Source: Litoreibacter ponti (GTDB lineage Bacteria > Pseudomonadota > Alphaproteobacteria > Rhodobacterales > Rhodobacteraceae). From it: a stretch of 64,000 nt of DNA. Numbering within the stretch: position 1 is the stretch's first letter; each line of letters begins with the position of its first letter. The notes under the pieces are model-generated. The model made no database searches. It was not told where the DNA came from and was given only the letters and a program-made list of their open reading frames with translations. Shown one piece after another: positions 9,012 through 16,657 of this stretch. Location: contig NZ_QBKS01000001.1 in the NCBI RefSeq assembly GCF_003054285.1, forward strand, positions 1,302,001 to 1,366,000. Direction: 5' to 3'. The translations under genes were made by a program, and so were the position numbers.

Positions 9012-9533
9012 TCAGGCCAGAAAGTCGCGGACCTTGGCAGACAGGCCTTCCCAGTCGGTGAATTCGTGCTCGCCCTGGTTCGGGTCGACGTCGTCGCGGT
9101 CGCGCAGGAGCACGTGACGAACGACCTGCATGGCGAAATAGTCATACTTCGCGGTCTTAACCGCGCCCGCGACGAGCAGCTCGTCATCCGGCTCGAAATT
9201 GGTGCGCATCTTCATCTCGGTGAGGTAGTCGTCGGCCTCTTCCTGGCCTTCCGGGAAGGCTGCGGACAGGCTGACGGAAAGGATCAAGGTCTTGATATCC
9301 TTGAGCTGCGATGCGTAGCCCGCCAGCAGCGCCTCGAATTGGCGAGGGTGGCGGCGCTGGTGCACCGAGGCCGCGAGGATCGCGGCGTCCACCCCGTCAA
9401 GCTGCAGCCCCTCGGGCGTGTCGGCATCCACAAGCATCGCCTCGTGACCTGCGGCAGTCACCTCATCGGCGACGACGCGAGCAATCTTGGCGGTTTGGCC
9501 CTCGATCGAGCCGTAAAGGATCAGGACTTTCAT
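9012..9533 (-). CDS. Flavodoxin-domain protein, HemG-like protoporphyrinogen oxidase
   Basis: A 173-residue flavodoxin-fold protein. The N-terminal MKVLILYGSIEGQTAKIA is the FMN-phosphate loop. The overall pattern (ASVHQRRHPRQFEALL, then SVSLSAAFPE, then VAGAVKTAKYDYFAM, and a final DWEGLSAKVRDFL) follows E. coli HemG, the quinone-coupled enzyme that makes protoporphyrin IX. HemG-type function is therefore plausible, though some roseobacters use HemJ instead and this could be a diverged flavodoxin. It is convergent with the RidA-like gene, 69 bases apart. No haem gene is adjacent. Confidence 0.75.
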   Translation of the reverse strand: MKVLILYGSIEGQTAKIARVVADEVTAAGHEAMLVDADTPEGLQLDGVDAAILAASVHQRRHPRQFEALLAGYASQLKDIKTLILSVSLSAAFPEGQEEADDYLTEMKMRTNFEPDDELLVAGAVKTAKYDYFAMQVVRHVLLRDRDDVDPNQGEHEFTDWEGLSAKVRDFLA

Positions 9534-9642
9534 GGACGCTCTCCCTTGTTGCCTGCCTCCAGCCTAGCGCCCCGGCGCCATGCGAACCTTGATCTGGGTC
9601 ACGCTCCCGTTCGCGGCGGCGTCTGACTGCTATGCTGCCCGG

Positions 9643-9996
9643 ATGACCCGCGACGAATACAATGCTTTTTGCAAGGGCCTGAAGGCAACCACCCACGCGG
9701 TGCAGTGGGGCAATTCCGACGTGTGGAAGGTGGGCGGCAAGGTCTTTGCCATCTGCGGCTGGGCCGACGACGTGCCTGCGTTTACCTTCAAGGTGTCGGA
9801 CATGGCTTTCGAGATTTTTCCGGATATGCCGGGGCTGCGACCTGCGCCCTATCTGGCATCACGCGGGATGAAATGGATCCAGCATTACGCCGCGCCGGGC
9901 CTGAGCGATGACGAGCTCGAGCGCCATATCGAGGCATCCTACCAGATGGTCACAGACAAACTCACAAAGAGGCTGCGCGCCGAGCTTGGACTTTGA
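9643..9996 (+). CDS. MmcQ/YjbR family protein
   Basis: A 117-residue protein of the YjbR (CyaY-like fold) family. It begins MTRDEYNAFCKGL and has the family blocks VQWGNSDVWKVGGKVFAIC and FKVSDMAFEIF, ending in an ERHIEASYQMVTDKL helix. Members are called DNA-binding on the basis of fold but have no firm role. The ATG at 9643 is chosen because residues upstream of it in the same frame are not family-like and overlap the spacer. Monocistronic, divergent from the HemG-like gene. Confidence 0.82.
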   Translation: MTRDEYNAFCKGLKATTHAVQWGNSDVWKVGGKVFAICGWADDVPAFTFKVSDMAFEIFPDMPGLRPAPYLASRGMKWIQHYAAPGLSDDELERHIEASYQMVTDKLTKRLRAELGL

Positions 9997-10003
9997 GCGG
10001 GTG

Positions 10004-10025
10004 AAAGCGTGTTCGAACACGCTTT
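10004..10025. terminator. Perfect 22-base palindrome, likely bidirectional terminator
   Basis: AAAGCGTGT and ACACGCTTT pair perfectly around TCGA. It lies 7 bases after the YjbR stop and 38 bases after the convergent oxidoreductase stop. A and T ends on both arms fit a terminator used from both sides. Confidence 0.65.
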
Positions 10026-10062
10026 GCCGCCCCGCGGCAGCGGTCTCGCACTAACGCGGCCG

Positions 10063-11028
10063 TTAAGTCTGAGCACCGGATGCATACACCGCATCAATCG
10101 TGGCTTGCGTGCCCTGCGCATCCTCCAGCGACCATGGGTAGTCCGCCCCGTCCCGCAGATGGGCCGAGAAGGCCTCCACCTGGTTGACGTAGTGATTGGC
10201 GGCGGGGAAGCGTTCGATGCTCACCTCCCCTGCCCGATGCAGCTCGATCCGCGCGGCATCATAGACATTCGGATTGAACGGGGCCGTCAGCCGGATCACT
10301 CCGCCCTCCCCGTGGAACCGGACCTCTTGGTAGAGATGCATGCGCGTCGAGACGTAGCCGCTATAGCCCGCCTCACCCAGCCGTCCCTGCACGCTGGCGG
10401 TCGTATCGACACCGCCCTCCCACTCGATCTCGGCGCGCAGATCGCTCAGCTCCAGCCCCGTCGCGAACCGCGCGGACCCAAGCGCGTAGACCCCGATATC
10501 CGGCAGCGCGCCGCCACCGACCTCGGGTCTGTTGCGGATATTTTCCGGGTCGCGGTTGTCGAAGGAAAAGGCGCAGTGGACCTGGCGCAGTGCCCCGATG
10601 GCCCCGTCCGCGAGAAGCATGCGCGTACGCCGCCATTGCGGGTGATGCACAATCATGTAAGCCTCGGTCGCCATCAGGCCGGAGGCGTCGCGCGCCGCGA
10701 TCAGCGCATCGATCTCACCTGCCTTCATCGCCACCGGTTTCTCGATCAAGACGTGCTTGCCCGCGTCGAGCGCCTTCAGGCCCCATTCAACATGCATTGC
10801 ATTGGGCAGCGGAATATAGACCGCGTCGATGCCGGGATCCGCTAGCAGTGCGTCATAGTTGGTATGTCTCCGGAGGTCGGGAAACCGTTTCGAGAAGGCC
10901 GCAAACTTGTCGTCAGAGCCCGTGGCCAGCGCCGCCAGACGCGCACCGGACGCGGCATGGATCGCCGGGCCCATATGCTCGCGCGCGAATTTCGCAGCGC
11001 CCAGAATTCCCCAGTTCACCGGTGCCAT
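10063..11028 (-). CDS. Gfo/Idh/MocA family oxidoreductase
   Basis: A 321-residue NAD(P)-dependent sugar/polyol dehydrogenase-fold protein. The N-terminal dinucleotide fold starts VNWGILGAAKFAREHMGPAI; the family signature EKPVAMKAGEIDAL carries the catalytic-region Lys of the EKP motif (near residue 95). The C-terminal half has the GFO/IDH/MocA substrate domain with GGGALPDIGVYAL. Ribosome site GGAGGG upstream of ATG. The substrate is unknown: no transporter or sugar kinase is nearby. Confidence 0.88.
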   Translation of the reverse strand: MAPVNWGILGAAKFAREHMGPAIHAASGARLAALATGSDDKFAAFSKRFPDLRRHTNYDALLADPGIDAVYIPLPNAMHVEWGLKALDAGKHVLIEKPVAMKAGEIDALIAARDASGLMATEAYMIVHHPQWRRTRMLLADGAIGALRQVHCAFSFDNRDPENIRNRPEVGGGALPDIGVYALGSARFATGLELSDLRAEIEWEGGVDTTASVQGRLGEAGYSGYVSTRMHLYQEVRFHGEGGVIRLTAPFNPNVYDAARIELHRAGEVSIERFPAANHYVNQVEAFSAHLRDGADYPWSLEDAQGTQATIDAVYASGAQT

Positions 11029-11103
11029 GGCAGCCCTCCCCCCTCGAAACTTCGGGCAGCCTAGCGGAGTGCCGCGCGCCGCGCCAGCGGGGCCTTGTGG
11101 CTC

Positions 11104-12099
11104 TCAGTTGCCCCGTGCGAGGCGCGCATCGAGCGCCGCGCGGATCATGTCATGGCTGCGCTTCATGTCGGCGACGTAGGTGCGGTCATGCTCTTCGGCG
11201 GCGCTGGCGGCAAGGCGATCCTGCAAGCCCTCTTCGGCGCTGCGCAGCAGGGCTGCGGACATGTCAATCAGCCGCTTGCCGGATGCATGGCGCACGTCTG
11301 GGTCCGCGCCGGCAAACAGCAGCGCCTCAACCAGATCGGGCTGGCCCAAGGCAAGGATCAGCAGAGGTTGTTCAGACAGGTCCGGGCGGTCAGCCCGCTT
11401 GGGATAGGGCGCGGTGGCATCGGCCCCGCGTTCCAGAAACGCAACCGCCTGCGCGGTGGCGGTGTTGGCCACGGCGACATGAAGTGGCGTCTCGCCAGAG
11501 TGGCGCGGCTGGGCGATCAATTCAGCGGGCAGAAGATCAATTGCACGCCCCACATCGCCTTCGTCGTAGTAGAAATGGAACGGCGAGCCCATCGCATGCA
11601 GCACCGTCTGGCCGGTCGCAGTGACGAAGCGCGGGTCTGCCCCATCGATCAGCAACAGCTCGATCATCTCGGGCATGTGGTCGTGGTTACTCGTGGCCCA
11701 AACAAGCGGCACTGTGCCGTAGCGGCCCAAGGGTGTGTTCAATGCGAGGCCGGGATTTCGATCAAGAATTTCGGCCAGATCGACCGGGGTGCCGCTCATC
11801 ACGATGCGGCGCAATTCCTGATAGGGCGCGGGCAGGATGTCCGGATCGTTGAGCTGGGGGCGCCCGTCGTCCTGCATGATTTCGATCTGGCTGTTGATCA
11901 GCGCCTCGAACCGCGCGTCATCGCCCGCCTGCAGTGCCATCTGCATTTCGGCGTAATAGCTGTCGAGCGCGTCGATCTCGGCCGCGCTCATCTGGCCCGG
12001 GCGGGTCAGATCACCGCCACCGCCGGTGACGTATGTGCCCGCAACAGCGAGGCATAAAGCGGTGAACAGCACGGTTGGTGCTGCGCGCGAAAACATCAT
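11104..12099 (-). CDS. Exported or membrane-anchored ankyrin-repeat protein
   Basis: About 331 residues from the ATG pair at 12099; an upstream in-frame GTG at 12132 adds only 11 residues and overlaps the rpoH terminator. After MMFSRAAPTVLFTALCLAVAG (signal peptide or anchor) comes a region with ankyrin-like units: PLVWATSNHDHMPEMIELLL-IDGADP, ETPLHVAVANTATAQAVAFLERGADA and LLILALGQPDLVEALLFAGADPDV. The GADP/GADA turns at regular spacing mark the repeats. Probably a periplasmic protein-protein interaction module; no partner is evident. It lies downstream of rpoH but is separated from it by a terminator. Confidence 0.7.
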   Translation of the reverse strand: MMFSRAAPTVLFTALCLAVAGTYVTGGGGDLTRPGQMSAAEIDALDSYYAEMQMALQAGDDARFEALINSQIEIMQDDGRPQLNDPDILPAPYQELRRIVMSGTPVDLAEILDRNPGLALNTPLGRYGTVPLVWATSNHDHMPEMIELLLIDGADPRFVTATGQTVLHAMGSPFHFYYDEGDVGRAIDLLPAELIAQPRHSGETPLHVAVANTATAQAVAFLERGADATAPYPKRADRPDLSEQPLLILALGQPDLVEALLFAGADPDVRHASGKRLIDMSAALLRSAEEGLQDRLAASAAEEHDRTYVADMKRSHDMIRAALDARLARGN

Positions 12100-12132
12100 C
12101 GAGGCCACCCGGTCATTTATCCGCGCCGCCAC

Positions 12133-12168
12133 AAAACAGAGGGCCGCGCGATTGCACGGCCCTTGTTT
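12133..12168 (-). terminator. rpoH terminator
   Basis: On the minus strand AAACAAGGGCCG pairs with CGGCCCTCTGTTT (one bulge), followed by a T run. It sits 22 bases after the rpoH stop and separates it from the ankyrin gene. Confidence 0.75.
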
Positions 12169-12189
12169 GGCATTTCACTTTGGCGAAAA

Positions 12190-13086
12190 TTAGGCGCTTT
12201 CGAGCATGCCCTTCTCGGCAGCCAGCGCCCGCATCCGCTCTTGCAGCTTCTCGAACGCGCGCACCTCGATCTGGCGGATACGCTCGCGCGAGACGTCATA
12301 CTGACCCGACAGCTCTTCCAGCGTCACTGGCTTGTCCTGCAGACGGCGCTGCATCAGGATGTCCTTCTCGCGGTCGTTCAAGACCTCCATCGCCTCCGAC
12401 AGCAGCTCACGGCGGCTTTCCAGCTCGTCCTTGGCCTCGTAATCCGATGCCTGGTCGGCATCCTCATCTTCCAACCAATCCTGCCACTGGGTTGCGCCCT
12501 CGCCATCGGCAGAAACCACGGCATTCAGCGACGCGTCACCGCCCGACATTCGGCGGTTCATCGAGATGACCTCTTCCTCGGTCACGTTCAGATCGGCCGC
12601 GATGCGGGCCACGTTTTCGGGACGCAGATCGCCCTCTTCCAACGCACCGATGCGGTTCTTGGCCTTGCGCAGGTTGAAGAACAGCTTCTTCTGCGCCGAG
12701 GTGGTGCCAAGCTTCACCATGGACCACGAGCGCAACACGTATTCCTGGATCGAGGCGCGGATCCACCACATCGCGTAGGTCGCGAGGCGAAAGCCTTTCT
12801 CGGGGTCGAATTTCTTGACGGCCTGCATCAGGCCCACATTCGCCTCGGAAATTACTTCGGCTGTGGGAAGCCCGTAGCCGCGATAGCCCATGGCGATCTT
12901 GGCTGCGAGACGCAGATGCGAGGTGACCATCTTGTGAGCCGCCTCGGTGTCACCATCTTCGGCCCAACGCTTGGCGAGCATGTATTCCTCTTCCGGCTCC
13001 AGCATCGGAAACTTGCGAATTTCCTGCATGTAGCGGTTCAGGCCTTGCTCCGGGCTTGGTGCCGGCAAAGATGTATAATTAGCCAT
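12190..13086 (-). CDS. rpoH: RNA polymerase sigma factor RpoH (sigma-32)
   Basis: A 298-residue heat-shock sigma factor. It carries sigma region 2 (HLRLAAKIAMGYRGYGL, then ANVGLMQAVKKFDPEKGFR, then TYAMWWIRASIQEYVL), the RpoH-specific box in SAQKKLFFNLRKAK (contact with core polymerase and site of control), and region 4 with LEELSGQYDVSRERIRQIE for -35 recognition. Alphaproteobacteria often have two RpoH proteins; this one resembles the RpoH-I type by its intact RpoH box and starting MANYTSLPAPSPEQGL, but the other copy is not in the window. A leader of about 180 bases precedes it. Confidence 0.95.
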   Translation of the reverse strand: MANYTSLPAPSPEQGLNRYMQEIRKFPMLEPEEEYMLAKRWAEDGDTEAAHKMVTSHLRLAAKIAMGYRGYGLPTAEVISEANVGLMQAVKKFDPEKGFRLATYAMWWIRASIQEYVLRSWSMVKLGTTSAQKKLFFNLRKAKNRIGALEEGDLRPENVARIAADLNVTEEEVISMNRRMSGGDASLNAVVSADGEGATQWQDWLEDEDADQASDYEAKDELESRRELLSEAMEVLNDREKDILMQRRLQDKPVTLEELSGQYDVSRERIRQIEVRAFEKLQERMRALAAEKGMLESA

Positions 13087-13269
13087 GTTCAGTGCCCCCC
13101 TTGGTTCAGGTTTGGCGATTGCGAGTTGTGAATTTACGCACAGGTTGCCCCTGCATCAATATGCCAAGTGCGCACATACCGTGTGCATCTTAACTTTGAG
13201 TTAAAGGTAGGGGTTCCGAGCGCGGCTTTTAAGAGTGATGTTACGGGTATTCACATAAAAGTCACCAGA
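13087..13269. promoter_or_regulatory. rpoH upstream region with small inverted repeats
   Basis: A 183-base AT-richer stretch between rpoH and the rluD-type gene, both on the minus strand. It holds TTAACT-TTG-AGTTAA (13190-13204) and TGCGCAC-ATACC-GTGTGCA (one mismatch, near 13169-13187). It must contain the rpoH promoter. The hairpins could be the rluD terminator or operator sites; I cannot assign -35/-10 boxes with confidence. Confidence 0.45.
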
Positions 13270-14292
13270 TCAGCCGATTTTCGTGATCAAAGCCTGAAAA
13301 TCAGGCGGCAAATCCGCCTGAAATCGCAACATTTCGTGTGTCTCGGGATGCTCAAACCCCAATGTAGCGGCATGGAGCGCCTGTCGGGGGAAGTCGGCAA
13401 TCGCCTGCTGTGCCGCCTCTGACAGGGCATTTTTGGCCAATTTCCGCCGTCCGCCATAGGTCGGATCGCCGATCAGGGAGTGGCCCACATGGGCCAGATG
13501 CACCCGGATCTGATGCGTGCGCCCGGTCTCCAGCCAGCACTCCAGCATCGAGATCACCGCAGGCGTACCATAGCGCTCCATCACACGCGCCCGCGTGATC
13601 GCATGCCGCCCGCCATGTTTGACCACCGCCTGCCGCTGCCGGTCGGTTTTATGCCGCGCGAGGTTGGCATTGATGCGCAGAATATTCGCACTTTCAAACG
13701 CGACCCCGGGCATCCCTGAAAGCCGCGGGTCCGCCGCATCCGGCACCCCGTAAGCCAGCGCCTGATAACGTCGCTCGACGGTGTGTTTCTCGAACTGCTT
13801 GGCCAGTCCCTGATGGGCCGCATCAGTCTTGGCGACCACAAGAAGCCCGGACGTGTCTTTGTCGATGCGGTGCACGATGCCCGGCCGCTTCTCACCGCCG
13901 ATCCCTGACAGGCTGTCGGCGCAGTGATGCAGCAGCGCGTTGACCAAGGTGCCCGACGGCGAGCCGGGCGCCGGGTGCACCACCATGCCCGCGGGCTTGT
14001 TGACCACGATCAGATGCGCGTCCTCGAATACCACGTCCAGCGGGATGTCTTGCGGCAGCGTGTCGTAATCCACCGCTTCGCCGATCTCTACATGCCAGAC
14101 CTGGCCCAGTTGCGCCTTGGTTTTGGGCTCGGTCACGACCGCGCCGTCAAGCGACACCGCGCCTTGCTCGATCAGTTTGACAAGGCGCGAGCGGGACAGT
14201 TTGGCCTCCACTGGCGCGAACAGGGCCAATGCCTTATCAAGGCGCGCGGGCGGGGCGTCGGTGATCTCGACCGCGATGATATGAGGCGACAT
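13270..14292 (-). CDS. rluD: RluA-family 23S rRNA pseudouridine synthase (RluD-type)
   Basis: A 340-residue enzyme that isomerises uridines in 23S rRNA helix 69 if it is RluD. An N-terminal S4 RNA-binding domain (RLDKALALF, then SRSRLVKLIEQGAVSLDG) precedes the catalytic domain with HRIDKDTSGLLVVAKT (catalytic Asp144) and the later GRTHQIRVHLAHVGHSLIGD. The start at 14292 begins MSPHIIAVEI, fits the family, and shares the tetranucleotide CATG with the start of the divergent DUF6476 gene; a longer frame upstream would run through that gene. RluD versus RluC assignment rests on the S4 domain and length. Confidence 0.88.
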   Translation of the reverse strand: MSPHIIAVEITDAPPARLDKALALFAPVEAKLSRSRLVKLIEQGAVSLDGAVVTEPKTKAQLGQVWHVEIGEAVDYDTLPQDIPLDVVFEDAHLIVVNKPAGMVVHPAPGSPSGTLVNALLHHCADSLSGIGGEKRPGIVHRIDKDTSGLLVVAKTDAAHQGLAKQFEKHTVERRYQALAYGVPDAADPRLSGMPGVAFESANILRINANLARHKTDRQRQAVVKHGGRHAITRARVMERYGTPAVISMLECWLETGRTHQIRVHLAHVGHSLIGDPTYGGRRKLAKNALSEAAQQAIADFPRQALHAATLGFEHPETHEMLRFQADLPPDFQALITKIG

Positions 14293-14602
14293 GGACAGCG
14301 ATCCCGAAGTGCAGTTGGACGAGCCCGCCAACCTGAAGTTCCTGCGACGGCTGGTCACGACCCTGACCGCCACGATGATTGTGGGCCTTGTAGTGCTGAT
14401 CGCGCTGGTTGTCATCCGGGTCAATGACGCGGGTCCAGCCCCGTCCCTGCCCGGCAATATCACCCTGCCCGATGGCACCACACCGATGGCGGTGACCTAT
14501 GGTCCGGACTGGTATCTGGTGGTAACTGACGATGACCGCATCCTCGTCTTCGACCAGACTACATCCGAGCTGATGCAAGAGCACCGTATCATCCGCGAAT
14601 GA
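14291..14602 (+). CDS. DUF6476-type single-pass membrane protein
   Basis: A 103-residue protein with a charged N terminus, one membrane segment (about 24-43, TLTATMIVGLVVLIALVVIR) and a short extracytoplasmic domain rich in beta strands (ITLPDGTTPMAVTYGPDWYL and DDDRILVFDQTT). It looks like the small roseobacter family DUF6476, of unknown function. Its ATG overlaps the start codon of the divergent rluD-type gene, a head-to-head arrangement that leaves no room for separate 5' leaders. It ends 9 bases before the 3' end of tRNA-His on the other strand. Confidence 0.75.
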   Translation: MDSDPEVQLDEPANLKFLRRLVTTLTATMIVGLVVLIALVVIRVNDAGPAPSLPGNITLPDGTTPMAVTYGPDWYLVVTDDDRILVFDQTTSELMQEHRIIRE

Positions 14603-14611
14603 AATGGGGGG

Positions 14612-14688
14612 TGGTACCACCTCCTGGTCTCGAACCAGGGACCTCTTGATCCACAATCAAGCGCTCTAACCAACTGAGCTAAGGCGGC
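14612..14688 (-). tRNA. tRNA-His (GTG)
   Basis: A 77-base cloverleaf including an encoded CCA. Acceptor GCCGCCT pairs with AGGTGGT (two G-T pairs); D arm AGCTCAGTTGGTTAGAGC; anticodon arm CTTGA-TTGTGGA-TCAAG with anticodon GTG; T arm CCTGG-TTCGAAC-CAGG. The discriminator base is A73 and the base before position 1 is T, so there is no G-1:C73 pair. That is the documented alphaproteobacterial form of tRNA-His. Flanks carry no other tRNA. Confidence 0.96.
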
Positions 14689-14753
14689 ACGTGTCGGGTG
14701 ATTTACCTATGCGCCCGCGCGAATGCAAGACCAATGGGCGCAGATTTTGCGGC

Positions 14754-15239
14754 CTAAAGCGCAAGCTCCATGGACTGTTCGACCACGTCTTGGCCGAAGG
14801 ATCGCGTCGCGCGTTCCTCCGTGACCCGAAAGCCCCGGCGGGCATAAAGCGCGCACGCCGCGCGGTGGCTTTTGTGGGTCCAAAGCACCAGTCTTTCCGC
14901 CCCCGTCGCCCGGGCATGATCAATCACCGCCTCCAGCATCGGTGCCGCATACCCTTTGCCGCGACATTCCGGTTCCAGGAAGAACATCCGCAAGCGCGCC
15001 GTCGCCGGATCATCGCGCACGCAAAAGACCGATCCGACCCGCGCACCGCCGACCTCCGCGATGAAGGCCCGGTCGGTGACAGGGTCGCGATTTTCGATGA
15101 AATCGGCCAGGATGCGCATCACCAAAGCCTCGAAACTGGCGTCGAACCCTTCATGCTCTGCGTAAAGCGTGCCGTGGCGCGACGCGATCCAACCGGCATC
15201 CCCAATCGCGAGATCGCGCAAGTTCAACTCGTTTTGCAT
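14754..15239 (-). CDS. GNAT-family N-acetyltransferase
   Basis: A 161-residue acetyl-CoA-dependent acyltransferase. The acetyl-CoA loop is visible as LEPECRGKGYAAPMLEAVI (R/Q-x-x-G-x-A type), preceded by the beta-bulge segment LRMFFLEP and followed by ERLVLWTHKSHRAACALYAR-RGF, the standard GNAT C-terminal half. The ATG at 15239 has a purine-rich ribosome site (GGGGGCAGGG); an ATG 7 codons upstream is possible. The substrate is unknown. Minus strand, facing away from DUF6324. Confidence 0.85.
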   Translation of the reverse strand: MQNELNLRDLAIGDAGWIASRHGTLYAEHEGFDASFEALVMRILADFIENRDPVTDRAFIAEVGGARVGSVFCVRDDPATARLRMFFLEPECRGKGYAAPMLEAVIDHARATGAERLVLWTHKSHRAACALYARRGFRVTEERATRSFGQDVVEQSMELAL

Positions 15240-15308
15240 CGCCCTGCCCCCTTGCCTCACCGCAGCTTCAAGGATACCTCAAGGCGCATCCAAGGCAAGG
15301 AGGCCCCG

Positions 15309-15503
15309 ATGGGCATCAACAGCGAAAGCGACGTCGCAGGCAATCTGCAGATCGGCCCCACCACAGAGGGCATGGTGCGTCTCTATGTCGAGGCCGACGG
15401 TGTCGAGCTGCCGTTCGATTTCGACCCCGAGGAAGCCGAAGAAATCGCCGAGGAAATCCGCGCAGCCGCCGTGGCCGCGCGAGGCATGTCGAAGAAGCGC
15501 TAG
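15309..15503 (+). CDS. DUF6324-type small acidic protein
   Basis: A 64-residue cytosolic protein beginning MGINSESDVAGNLQIGPT and containing a strongly acidic stretch (FDFDPEEAEEIAEEI, about 37-51). The conserved start and the PTTEGMVRLYVEADGVELP strand resemble the roseobacter family DUF6324; its function is not known. An AAGGAGG ribosome site lies 7 bases before the ATG. Its TAG stop lies in a CTAG word that also encodes the stop of a possible short reading frame on the other strand. Confidence 0.75.
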   Translation: MGINSESDVAGNLQIGPTTEGMVRLYVEADGVELPFDFDPEEAEEIAEEIRAAAVAARGMSKKR

Positions 15504-15652
15504 CCTGCGCAAACGCCACGATTGTAGGTGCCGACACGGCGAATAATGTCTTCCGGCGCGGCCTCCACCCGGGTGCCCGACAGCTCTGATCGCAGAACGC
15601 GGGTCAGCAGCCCCTTCAACGGTGTCACGACGTAGCAATCGGTTTTCGGCAC
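15500..15652 (-). other. Possible short coding sequence or gene remnant
   Basis: A 50-codon minus-strand frame starting at a GTG, reading MPKTDCYVVTPLKGLLTRVL and later IIRRVGTYNRGVCAG. Codon use looks like real coding (GC-rich third positions) and the text looks protein-like. The same frame stays open upstream (VGSSGEQPV) to the TAG that ends mmcB. There is no ATG and no good ribosome site. It may be a small GTG-initiated gene or the tail of an exported protein whose N terminus has been lost. Two cysteines and the GSSGEQPVPKTD linker would suit an exported protein. Confidence 0.4.
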
Positions 15653-15676
15653 GGGCTGCTCGCCCGAGGATCCGAC

Positions 15677-16132
15677 CTAAAGACGCACAATCTCGGGATC
15701 GCGCAGGGCGTTCAGGCGCAATGCCGCCGTGCGGGCAAACTTGCGCGTGATCACCTTGCGTCGTGCGGCCGCAACCGTGTCCTCAGGGGCCATGCGGATG
15801 ATCTCGGCGTCGTAGGCATCGGCAATAATCAGGCCGGTTTCTGCGGGCAAAAGCTCGGTCGGGAAAGTCTCGTCCACCGCCCAGAAGTAGCGGTCGCACC
15901 ATTCCAGATATCCTTTCCACTTGCAGTCGGTCTGGAAGTCCGCACGGGAGGATTTGCACTCGACGACCCAGATTTCGCCCTTCTGACCAAGGGCCATCAC
16001 ATCGACGCGTTTGCCGCGCTCGGGCACGAATTCTTCCAGACAGGCGAACCCGTGGGAGCTGAGATGCCGTGCCACGCCACGGGCCAGAAGCTGGCCGGGC
16101 TGAAGGCTTGGGGAAGTGAGATCATCGGGCAT
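15677..16132 (-). CDS. mmcB: MmcB family DNA-repair-associated protein
   Basis: A 151-residue protein with the MmcB signature: LLARGVARHLSSHGFACLEEF, then RVDVMALGQKGEIWVVECKSS, which resembles a PD-(D/E)xK nuclease core (D, then ECK), followed by FQTDCKWKGYLEWCDRYFWAV. MmcB of Caulobacter is a mitomycin-C/DNA-damage-linked protein; the nuclease-like role is inferred from fold. The ATG at 16132 (MPDDLTSPSLQPGQ) is chosen over an in-frame start 21 codons upstream that runs into the AT-rich promoter region. Divergent from the cupin operon. Confidence 0.85.
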   Translation of the reverse strand: MPDDLTSPSLQPGQLLARGVARHLSSHGFACLEEFVPERGKRVDVMALGQKGEIWVVECKSSRADFQTDCKWKGYLEWCDRYFWAVDETFPTELLPAETGLIIADAYDAEIIRMAPEDTVAAARRKVITRKFARTAALRLNALRDPEIVRL

Positions 16133-16189
16133 GGGGCGAGTGTGAACAAAAGGTAAACAAAAATCAAGACCGGGAATCTCTTGACGTGA

Positions 16190-16243
16190 TACCAAATAGT
16201 TTCATATATAAATGATACCTTATGGTTATATTTTGGAGATCTT
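16190..16243 (+). promoter_or_regulatory. AT-rich promoter/operator of the cupin-ArsR operon
   Basis: A 54-base strongly AT-rich tract between mmcB and the cupin gene. It contains the directly repeated word GATACC (also just upstream, near 16188) and the imperfect inverted repeat ATACC-TTAT-GGTTAT (16215-16229). ArsR-family regulators often bind such repeats in their own promoter; the operon encodes one. GGAG at 16235-16238 is the ribosome site. Confidence 0.45.
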
Positions 16244-16657
16244 ATGATGCGCCTGCTTGCTTGCCTTTTGTCGCTGGCCACGCCGCTCGCTGCGGCGGAC
16301 CCGTCCATCACCCGGCTCGCGCCCTCGGCGCTGGACTGGGCCACAACACCCGAAGGCGTGGCCTTTGCGCCGATCGAAGGCGACCGGTTCGCCGGCGCCT
16401 ACATGGCGATGGTGCGCCTGCCCGCCGGATTGAAGAGTCCCGCCCATGTCAAATCGGCCAATATGTACGGACTGGTGGTCGAGGGCACCATGACCCATGC
16501 GCCCGACACGGGCGGCGAGACCCGGCCCCTGCCCCCGGGCGCGTTCTACAAGATCCCGGCAGGCCTTGCCCATGTCTCGTCCTGCATCTCGCAGGTGCCA
16601 TGCGTCACATTTCTCTATCAGGACGGGGCGTTTGATTTCCTGCCGGTGACGCGATGA
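16244..16657 (+). CDS. Exported cupin-domain protein
   Basis: A 137-residue protein with a signal peptide (MMRLLACLLSLATPLAAA, cleavage near 18) and one small cupin barrel: MAMVRLPAGLKSPAHVKSANMYGLVVEGTMTH followed by PLPPGAFYKIPAGLAHVSSC. The usual metal histidines are only partly kept (AHV, MTH, AHV), so metal binding is uncertain; the fold resembles DUF4437-type cupins. First gene of an operon with an ArsR regulator (stop and start overlap as ATGA) and an SRPBCC protein, suggesting a common small-molecule stimulus. Confidence 0.75.
   Translation: MMRLLACLLSLATPLAAADPSITRLAPSALDWATTPEGVAFAPIEGDRFAGAYMAMVRLPAGLKSPAHVKSANMYGLVVEGTMTHAPDTGGETRPLPPGAFYKIPAGLAHVSSCISQVPCVTFLYQDGAFDFLPVTR

Noticed and set aside
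14691..15503. Long plus-strand open frame through the GNAT gene into DUF6324
   Set aside because: Its first 200 codons are the antisense of the GNAT gene; only the last 64 residues from 15309, with their own ribosome site, are gene-like.
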